From Casuarina equisetifolia (lineage: Eukaryota; Streptophyta; Magnoliopsida; Fagales; Casuarinaceae), in the NCBI GenBank assembly GCA_028551475.1, contig CM052354.1, positions 24,203,258 to 24,267,257 of the forward strand: a DNA stretch of 64,000 nt, written 5' to 3'. The position numbers and the translations under genes were made by a program. The notes below the pieces were generated by a model that was given only the letters and a program-made list of their open reading frames with translations, did no database searches and was not told the DNA's origin. Positions 54,820 to 64,000 of the stretch are shown piece by piece. How positions within the stretch are numbered: position 1 is the first letter of the stretch; each line of letters opens with the position of its first letter.

Positions 54820-56256
54820 GGATTTGAGCTTTAATAATATAATGGGGACAATTCTGAACTCCCTTTTCAACTTGAACCTGCTCTCTCGCTTGTAATGTAT
54901 CTCTTTTGCTCAGTTGCACTATATATATCCCAACATGCTCCTTTTTGCATTAAACTGTGTACTATTTTCATTCTTATTAGGTTTATTGGGAACAATCAAC
55001 TATATGGCACCCTCCCTACAAAAAAAAGTGCAAATCTTCTCAACATGTAAGTAAGAAGACATTATGAACGCTTGCAAGATTATAGTACATTTCAAATGGA
55101 TGTCTTATTATTTCAACTAGATTTCAACTAGATTTCAAATGGTTTCCAACTGTGACAAGCCCCTTTTGGTAGAATAACTCATAATTTTTTACTTTGTCTT
55201 ATTTTTATATATGAAGGATTGTACTCTATCTAATGTTGAATAGTAGTGCAGGAAAATATCCCTTATCAAGCACATGCTTTTTTAAAGGCAATACTTAGTA
55301 GAATAAATAGCTCGTGTAAACAAATAGCAAGGTCTCATAAGAGGTGATCATAAACCTTTCTGTACTTAAGTTAATCAAATTTATTGAGATGTCCCAATCA
55401 TATTAGAGAAGGTGCTTTTACATAGGGTGATCATAAACTATTCTACACTCAAGTTAATCAAATTTATCTCCATCAATCAATTTAGGATTACCCTAAACAA
55501 TTAAGAGTTTATGTTTTCTCTTATAGATTACAATGTTTTTGGAGTAATTGTAGAGTAAATTCCACCCACCAATAGACTAAGTTTTAATGGCCCAATTTAT
55601 AGTATTTCAAAATATAAATCTTGGTGAATATACAGAGCCATTTCGACTAAAAAGTTTTTAATGCTCTTCACCATTCAGAACTATTGTCTCTACTTATTGA
55701 AGTATCAAAAAATTATCAAAGTATATGGATTTCTATCTTTAATAGAATAAATAAAGGTGGCATTATAAGGAGAAATGGAAATTGGAGGTATTTGATTTCA
55801 TTTTGACGTGCAAATTTTATTCAATGCATTAATGTTATTCACCAATGCTTGATTAGAGTGAACTACATTGTTTTTTGATTGGATTGAGCATGTATCTAAT
55901 GTCGTTACAATGTTATGCTTGTAGTGATTTGTCTTACAATAATTTGGCGGGAAGCTTTCCTTCTTGGGTCAGCCAACAAAATTTACAACTGTATGTCTAC
56001 TATTGTTTATCAGTTCCAAACTGTGTTTAATTGTATTTAAGTATTATACATATTTTCTACCAATTATTTCAAGATTTACAACTTGATAACCCAAATATCA
56101 TATTTTCTCTTATTAAAAAACTTACGAAATCTTGAATTTTAAAAATGGGCGTCCGGCTTGCTTTCGGTAATGATGAAACTGACATTTAGATCATATGGGA
56201 ATACTGTGCAGCAATATAGTTGCTGACAATTTCACAACAGAAAGTTCATACAGCAG

Positions 56257-56492
56257 GTAAATCTCTCCATGTTGTTATTCTACTTCTTGTGGTTCATTTA
56301 TTTGTCTTATATTATATTATTATTGCTTCGTGACTAACTATACATGAATTTTATATATAAAGAAATACCGTGAACTAAATAAGAAAGTATTAAACATACT
56401 ACAATTAGCAAAAGAAATTGTGAAACCTATTACAACTAGGAAAGGAAATTGTGAATCTTCTATAATTATAAAAGGGTCTCGTGATATCTTTA

Positions 56493-56532
<40 letters not shown>

Positions 56533-58145
56533 ACAAATCCAAATCCTATGCAATTTTTTCACTTTTTCTCCTTGATTTTGGAATAGAAACGAAGTATTTT
56601 AATTAACATTAACTATAAATAGAAAACTAATTAGCTGATTCCTAATATATAATTTTTTTTGTAATGTAGATATTTAATCTCATATTGCCAAGGAGTAGAG
56701 TTGTGTGCCTAGTTAAATATAGTTATTTCCTCCCATTTCATGAGCTAGCTTTAGAAGAGAGCTTGAGCCTTCTATCATGATATCAAAGCCCATGTCTCTT
56801 TTAGCACCTTATGGATTTAGATAAGCTAGATTCACACAAAAAGCAGTACCACAATATGGATGTCCTAGCTTGTATTGCAAATATGAATGTCTAAACCTAT
56901 ATTGCAATTAGAAAGCATATTGTAGTATGAATACTTAGTCTCATATTATTAAGGTGTGAAGTTGCATGTCTAATTAAATATAGTTGTTTTTTTCTACTTC
57001 ATGAATCAATTTTTTAGATGAATTTGAACATTCTTACAAAATTACTTGACATGACATGCCCATTAAAAGGAGTGGAACATTGAATGTAGCATGGCAGGCT
57101 AATGAAAGTGACCAATGTTAGGGAATACAAGTTGGTCAATGTTTAGTTTACAAATAAATAAATTACTTCATCCATGATCTTCTCCATGCCATGAGTTCTA
57201 TATGTTAGAAAAATCCAATAAACAAGCTTGTTGTATGTTCTCTTTGTCCCTTATTTTTGTAACATTCTTATGTCATGGTGTAATGTTATTATGTGATAGC
57301 CAAATCAATGCCATTAAATATGAGATACATAAAAGGCCAAGAAGAAAATATATAAGATTCCTAAAAAGTTCTACCTATATTTGGACTTTAAAACTTAGAT
57401 ACACTTTATGGAATATGTTGTCTTATACTCCAATAGTTAAGTAGTCGAAAATTGCCAAAATTTGTAAAATTGAAAAGTCCATTTTATGAATTAGAATTGG
57501 CCATACTAATTTATGTCATCTTTCTAACATTTATAGTCTAGAGAATTTAGCTCAATTGAGTACATGGAAGATAATGCAAAACTTAAAACGGTGACACCAT
57601 TTCTATTGAAAATAAAAATAAATAAATAAAAGAGAAGATAATCTTAGATTCAACAAAGATATAAAATCAATGCATTATAAATATTATTGCCTCTTTCATG
57701 AAAGATGGCTACATGTTGAGGACTTAAAATCAATTTCTTTGTTTGATGATGCCAATTCCTATCTTGAAATTTAAAGAATTGGACAACTAAAAGTTTTACC
57801 ATTTCAAGAAGTCTCTTTTATCATGGGCTATATGTGTTCGCATTATTGAGAAAATGTTTATATACTTAGGTGTCAAACCTGTAATCTTTTAATTTGAGGC
57901 AACACCTACTCCTAACTAAGTGAGGTGCTTGTTAATAGAAAATGCTTATTTGCACATTACTAAGTGAAGATTTCTCTTAATATAACTGAAGAAGAATGTG
58001 CATATGAATCAGATATAACTGTTTACCATTCATACTTCAATTGTAGCCCAAAATACAATATTCTAAACAAATGAAACAAAACGGAGGTTTTATTATTGTA
58101 CCAAAATACAATATTATCACTAAATGCTTTTCCTTGTGCTTTTAG
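56257..58145 (+). other. Long intron 15 of gene F
   Basis: Homologous to intron 15 of A but without its 116-bp tandem duplication. It includes a GA microsatellite. Confidence 0.55.
56493..56532. repeat. (GA)n microsatellite
   Basis: About 40 bp of GA interrupted once, inside intron 15 of F. At the same place gene A has an A-rich run instead. Confidence 0.85.
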
Positions 58146-61100
58146 TGCTTTGCCTTCAGGATGGAATTGCCTCCAACGGAGCTTTCCTTGCAATCAAGGA
58201 TTTGGAAGATGTAATTGCAAATAAATGCTTATCCTTAGTTACAAAATTCAACTTCAAGTTTTTTCCAAACATTAGTATGGACATAACCCAAGTTGTTAGT
58301 GCTCATAATCTTAAAATAATTGTAATAATTGGATATAACTTTTTAAAGGGTTTATTAGAAAGCATGCGTTATAATCAATGTCCAACAAAAGCCATCATTG
58401 CCGATCATTTGGAGAGGTATGAACTTGGCTGCAAAGCCAAATATTGGACTTCAAGATTAGCTAAACCATTTCAACTGAGATTTTAGTTTCAAATAGAAAA
58501 GAAAATGTAATCTTTCTTAACATGGACAACAAACTTGTGAAGACGTCAAGATAAATAAGATACTAGTTTGTAAATAGAATCTTTTTTTAGCTTACATTCT
58601 GATTAAGTGTTTTTGTTTTGGATTTCAGATTATAATTTTAGCATTAAGTGTGGTGGACCTCAAATTATATCCTCTAATGGGATTGTATATGAGAGGGATA
58701 ATGAGACACTCGGCCCCGCTACATATTTTGTGACTAGTACAAATAGGTGGGCAGTAAGCAATGTTGGGTATTTTACTGGAACTAGTAATCCTCAATATAC
58801 AAGTTCTTCGTCATCTCAATTTACAAGTACTTTAGATCTAGAGTTGTTTCAGACAGCTCGACTCTCTGCTTCGTCACTAAGGTACTATGGCTTGGGACTC
58901 GAGAACGGGAACTACACTATAAGGCTTCAATTTGCAGAAACTGCTTTTCCTGACTCGTCCACATGGCAAAGCCTTGGGAGACGTGTCTTTGATATTTATA
59001 TTCAGGTTTATGAGATATTACTGAATTATTTTGAAATTAGATTATTTTCTTTGAAAAAAGCAGTTAAAGCCCATGTAACAAAATTGGATATTGAACTCAT
59101 TTTTGTTTTGTTAAACGTTTGACATTTTTTGTTCAGGGAAACCGTGTTTTACGGAATTTCAACATACGAAGGGAGGCTGGTGGATTCTACTTCAAAGCCG
59201 TTTCTAGGGAATTTCATGTCCAGGTATCGCAAAACTACGTTGAAGTCCATCTCTTTTGGGCTGGAAAAGGAACTTGTTGCGTACCTGCTCAAGGCACTTA
59301 TGGACCTTCCATTTCTGCGATCAGTGCTACACCAGGTAATATGTTCCAAAAGTCAGGATGAAGAACTGCTTTCCTCGGACTCTGCTACCATGGTTTTAAT
59401 GGCCCTGCGTTTGTACAGATTTTGAACCCACTGTTGACAACCAACCTCCAAGCAGCAAGAACAATACGAGTACGAGTGGCCTGGTCGTAGGTGTAGTTAT
59501 CGGCGTTGGAGGTTTCTGCTTTCTTGCTGTTTTTGTGGTTTTATACATTGTTCGAAGGAGACAGCTCGCAATCAATGACGAAGAGGGTAAGTCAAAATTA
59601 TATCTCATATCAGTCTACATGTTAGAAATATGGAGCTTTTGCCTATTTATACCTCTATATACATATAGGCACATAACACATCAACAAGTTCATTCCTATA
59701 TGTTCTTGCTATTGAATCTCCCATCTTCAGTCCAGCACATTTTTGGCAAAAACACATTGATGGAGTATGGTTAACAAGAAAAGTCGTGCATTAAAGATGT
59801 AGAAACTAGGTCGCATTTTTAATCACAAAGCTTTAAGCAAATTGATTATGGATAAAAAGCTGTGTTTATGTTGACATTGCAGAGCACCTGGACATAGATG
59901 CTAGAACATTCACTTTCAGCTACGCTGAACTAAAGACAGCTACCGAAGACTTTAGTCTTGCTAATAAGCTGGGAAAGGGAGGTTTTGGACCTGTCTTTAA
60001 GGTAAGTCTTTATTCTTATCCGGGACAAAAAATGGCCAAGTTCATGTCAGCGCCTTGAAGTTGACTATCAGACATATATCTAGAGCTTTCATAGATCTAT
60101 TACCATTTCCAAGCAGTAACTGACAATAGTTTGCAACATCACCTTTTATTTATTGTTCCCCATGCCTCCTGTTCCTACGCTATTGATCCCTTTTGTTACA
60201 TGTCCTTAAGACTAGCAAGATGTTGACAATTGGAATTGTTATACTTTTGATAGGAAAATGACTCATAATACCATATCCATAAGCCAGCTCTGAGAGTACT
60301 TTTGAGAGATTTGCATTTTTTACTATGCTGCTTTTTTTTTTTTTTGGTAGTTTACCTTCAATGTTAAAAATTTCCAAATTATAGGCTTTATTATTTTCTT
60401 AGCACCACCTTGGAATGGGACTCTTATGAAACTTTGTTTTTACTAGCTAGTAAAGGTTCATTATATGTCATTTTATCTTAATTAACAAGAAATAAACCTC
60501 TATTGAAAATTGGTATTTATAACAAAAAAGGGTGATACATGACAAAGATATGAACACATACACATACATATAACTATGTTTATGTTATATAAACCTTCAA
60601 ATAAATAAGTAAAAGTTTAGGTTGTTGACTTAATAAATTTGATTTATTCGTAGATGGGTTGAAGTTGGAAACTTCTTTCAACAAAGATTGCTTAAATGGA
60701 ATTCCTATGAAAAATTATAACTTTTGATATTTGAGATTTGGTAGCATTGAAAATCATTAGATAAGGGATTAAATTGGATGAAGGATATGGTGGATGGTTG
60801 ATAGTTTGCTCAAGTGTTTGTGGTATTGTCTTTATCTTTTTCTGAATCCTTGTCCTAAATAGGGAACTCTTAATGATGAGAGACTAGTTGCTGTAAAGCA
60901 ATTATCTATAGCATCACAACAAGGAAAGAACCAGTTCCTAAATGAGATTGCCACCATATTTGCTGTGCAACATCGCAACCTTGTGAAATTGTATGGATGT
61001 TGTGTTGAGAGAGCCCAACGACTCCCTGTTTATGAGTTTTTAGAGAATGGTAGTCTTGATCAAGCATTATTTGGTATGTGAATGCAACTATACTCATGCT

Positions 61101-62405
61101 CTTTGTTTCTCTCTTCTTTTTATCTATCTGTGTATTTCTTAATATATGGTATGCGAATGCATCCATATGTATGCTTTGTATATTAAGTGATAAAGTCTTA
61201 TATGCCTGCATGTGATAGGAAATAAAAGTTTGAATCTTAATTGGTCAGCACGTTATGAAATATATTTGGGTGTAGCAAGAGGCTTAGCATATCTTCATGA
61301 GGAGTCACGATTTCGTATTGTACATCGAGATGTGAAAGTTAATAATATCCTGTTAAACATGGTCTCATCCCCAAAATATCAGACTTTGGGTTGGCCAAAC
61401 TTTATGATGATAAAAAGACTCACATAAGTACTTGTGTTGCAGGAACAATGTAAGATCTTGAAGGCTTAATTGGACATCTTCTCTTTCTAAATTATATAAT
61501 CCCTTGTTTTCTCTTTGTTTGTGAGTTATCCATTGCTAAATTTGGGTTATGATTGTTACTGATGTAGTGGGTATCTAGCACCGGAGTACGCCATGCGTGG
61601 CCACCTTACGGAGAAGGCTGATGTGTTTTCCTTTGGTGTTGTGGCCCTAAAGCTTGTTAGTGGAAGGCCAAATGCTGACTCAAGCTTGGAAGAAGAGGAA
61701 GTATATCTACTTGAATGGGTATAAACAATTTACTTGTGCCTCATTTCCCATTCTGATCTGTCTTCCAATGAGAAGGATTTCTGTCCACTTTAAGAAGTTC
61801 CATTAGAATATATCTGTTTCTAGCCACGATTTCCCGATTAGTGACAAACATTACCATTGCAGCTACATATATGTTGTTTCAGCCAAAAGGTTGAAACAAG
61901 ATTAAAACTTAGATGATGTTGAGAGGAAATTCGGACTGTTAAAATTGAAAAGGAAAGATTTATTACCATCACACTTGACACAATTACAGTTCTCCCAAGA
62001 GGCTGCACTATATTCCGAATCATTGAGACTTGTTGAAACAATTGTACAGCTTAGATCCACCACCTTTTTAGTATATCTCTTTTGAAAGTAGACTCAGCTG
62101 TCGGAATTGGAATCCTCGGTTCCACCATTTGATACTATATTTTGAAGCCTGAAATTCTATATCCTTCTCAGGCTTGGCAATTACATGAAAACAAATCTGA
62201 TGTTGAGCTTGTGGACTCTACATTATCAAACTTCAATGAAGAGGAAGTGAAACGCGTGATAGGGGTATCTCTACTGTGCACACAAAAGTCCCCAGTGTTA
62301 CGGCCATCAATGTCGCGCGTGGTGGCAATGCTTGCAGGAGATATTGAAGTCAGCACTGTAACCTCAAGACCTGGATATTTGACTGATTGGAAGTTTGATG
62401 ACTGA

Positions 62406-63736
62406 TGGTGCAACCAAAGGAACCGCTGACAGCAATTTTGACTCATCAAGTCCAAGCATGGCGGCTGATTTAGGAATTTAGAATTAAATCCTTCTAAACC
62501 CATTCTGCATGAGAGTACCAAAAGAAGGTAGGTGAGAATCGGTCTCTCTGTTCTTATTACCTTCTTTTAACTTTATTCTTCCTTTGGATGAACTTCAGAC
62601 ATTGCATATTCTTTAGTTCCGGGAATAATGTGTAGTTACGTTCAGATCTACTTGATTTTAAAGTGAATTTTCGTTTTAATCTTTTCTTTGAGGTTTGGTA
62701 ACTTCGTTACATGTTAGCATACAGGAGCAGACACATGGCACTACTGAAGAAGAGTACTGAAAGAGGGCATGATATTAATCATCTTCTTTGTTTATTAAGA
62801 TCCCTCATGAAGTAGTTGAATATACCTTTTAGAAATGTCTAAGTTCTCCCAAAGTTTCTCGATGACTCAAATCACCCCATGGGTGACTTGAAAGTTCACC
62901 GTTTCTGGTGTGGGATGCGACAAGCAGTCCCACATTGGTAAATAATAGCTCCCCAGAGCACTTTGTACTTTATAAAACAGCTCCCCGGAGCACTCTAACC
63001 ATATCGTTGATAGAAATTCCCGTTATATATGAGTAAAAATTAAATAATTGAATTATACTAATAAATATGTAATTATATCCAAGACTCACAGTAGTAGCTG
63101 AAGACTTTATCAAAAGCTTTATAATAAAATCACTTCAAATATATGGTCCAACAACAGGAGTTTTTTTAAAATGGTTCAAATTTTTATCTCAAAAATGTAT
63201 CGTTAAACGTTTAATAATCTGCACGTTTTGTATTGATACTTGAAAGCTATGTCAAGCACTTTATAATATAATGCATAATTTAATATTTATTGCCCAACAG
63301 GATTTTATGAGATAAAGTACATATCCCCTTGTTTTCTCGTATTTTTTATTTTCTTCTTTTTTTCTAAATAAAGTACATGAGATAATTTTTTTTTCCTATT
63401 ATATATCTTGAATAACTAGCGTTTGCATTACATGATATATAAACAACCATGAAATTTGAAGGATCCTATTTTCTTTTATTTGCATACTAAGATGACAAAT
63501 GTAAGAAAAAATGAAAATTAGCCATTAAACATTTTCCATTTGGTACAAATGAAGGAAGGGCATTGTTCTCATCAGCATTAGCATCATTCAGTAGCCTACA
63601 TCTCCCTCTGCCACCCACGAATGGTTTATTTCTCGATATTTATGTCATTTTAATATGCGATTCCTTAAGCTAACAATAGTTCTCTTTATGTATTATTTAT
63701 TGGTTTTGTAACATTGAATGGATAACTAGTAACTAA
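62406..63736 (+). other. Former C-terminal coding end and 3' flank of gene F
   Basis: About 62406-62536 is the old tail-coding sequence of the last exon, now out of frame. The rest aligns with the 3' flank of gene A (14305-15441), including the tgtgggat / tttgtactttataaa motif. No additional gene was seen. Confidence 0.6.
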
Positions 63737-64000
63737 TCATTTCTGTTTCAACTTTAATAATTTGATAGATTTGTCCCTTTGTTCATAATTAGTAGTATTA
63801 TATTTTTATTATTATAATGTAACCATATTTTAGTATTATATACACTTATCTTTGTTCTAAAAAAATGCTATATGAGTTTTGCTTAATGTGATATAATCAT
63901 GTGTACTTATTGTTTTGTGTCCAAGGAAGTGCCTAGTAATTTATTATTATCATTAGAAATCCACAAATTTCAAACCAAAGATTTGGCCAAATGTATTACT
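63737..64000. repeat. 3'-flank repeat, copy 3
   Basis: Third copy of the sequence at 1-290 and 15442-15730, cut by the window end. Confidence 0.8.

Larger units (their letters stand above)
49914..62405 (+). pseudogene. Gene F: LRR-malectin RLK with intact ectodomain and truncated kinase
   Basis: Closest paralogue of gene A, same strand. Exons: 49914-50019, 50798-50984, 51981-52052, 52193-52264, 52359-52430, 52620-52691, 52984-53055, 53166-53237, 53400-53471, 53566-53637, 53782-53853, 54820-54891, 54981-55046, 55925-55990, 56212-56256, 58146-58210, 58629-59005, 59137-59335, 59419-59586, 59883-60001, 60863-61073, 61219-61449, 61568-61718, 62172-62405. Signal peptide, LRRs, malectin-like domain, membrane helix and kinase N-lobe are in phase. 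The 61219-61449 exon is 231 nt where A and E have 232: one base is lost just after HRDVKVNNILL, giving a stop at 61427 and a product of about 845 aa without DFG or C-lobe. A 17-bp deletion also shortens the last exon. Other changes are L to P before VYEFL, and E to K in VVALKLVSG. Transcription status is unknown. Confidence 0.88.

Overview
This is eukaryotic nuclear DNA, most likely from a eudicot plant. It is AT-rich, its genes have many short exons with GT/AG introns, and its proteins are plant families. I cannot name the species. The window is dominated by a local array of leucine-rich-repeat/malectin receptor-like kinases (subfamily LRR-VIII-2, the At1g56130/At1g56140 type). One conserved single-copy-type gene, SCI1 (style cell-cycle inhibitor 1), lies inside the array.

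Layout. (1) 2049-14304 (+): gene A, a complete 24-exon LRR-malectin RLK; all exon phases close to 1029 codons. (2) 16551-19759 (+): SCI1. (3) 21154-22765 (-): a kinase-only RLK remnant that runs directly into a broken SCI1 piece (22766-23054). (4) 23173-23490 (-): an unrecognised 105-codon ORF. (5) 23680-30771 (-): RLK pseudogene D, with no malectin exons, fewer LRRs and an unusual repeated tail. (6) 31274-31770: a second broken SCI1 piece, the 3' end. (7) 32109-43899 (-): gene E, a second complete 24-exon LRR-malectin RLK of about 1045 codons. (8) 43978-48009: intergenic DNA with 64-bp repeats. (9) 48010-48810 (-): a small RLK 3' remnant, abutting possible retroelement debris. (10) 49914-62405 (+): gene F, the close paralogue of A. 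Its ectodomain is intact, but a 1-nt deletion truncates the kinase just before the DFG motif.

A and F share 5' leaders, exon lengths, intron content and about 1.4 kb of 3' flank. A copy of the end of that 3' flank also opens the window (1-290), so the tandem array almost certainly continues to the left. The minus-strand copies share a 3' flank that includes the SCI1 tail, which suggests that an SCI1+RLK block was the duplicated unit.

Function. The intact genes predict plasma-membrane receptors: signal peptide, 12 LRR exons, malectin-like domain, one membrane span and an RD-type Ser/Thr kinase. The ligands are unknown. The main interest is how the array is being remodelled: malectin loss, an LRR exon fusion, loss of the kinase C-lobe, and chimeric RLK/SCI1 junctions. 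I found no tRNA, rRNA or CRISPR and no convincing novel enzymatic system.
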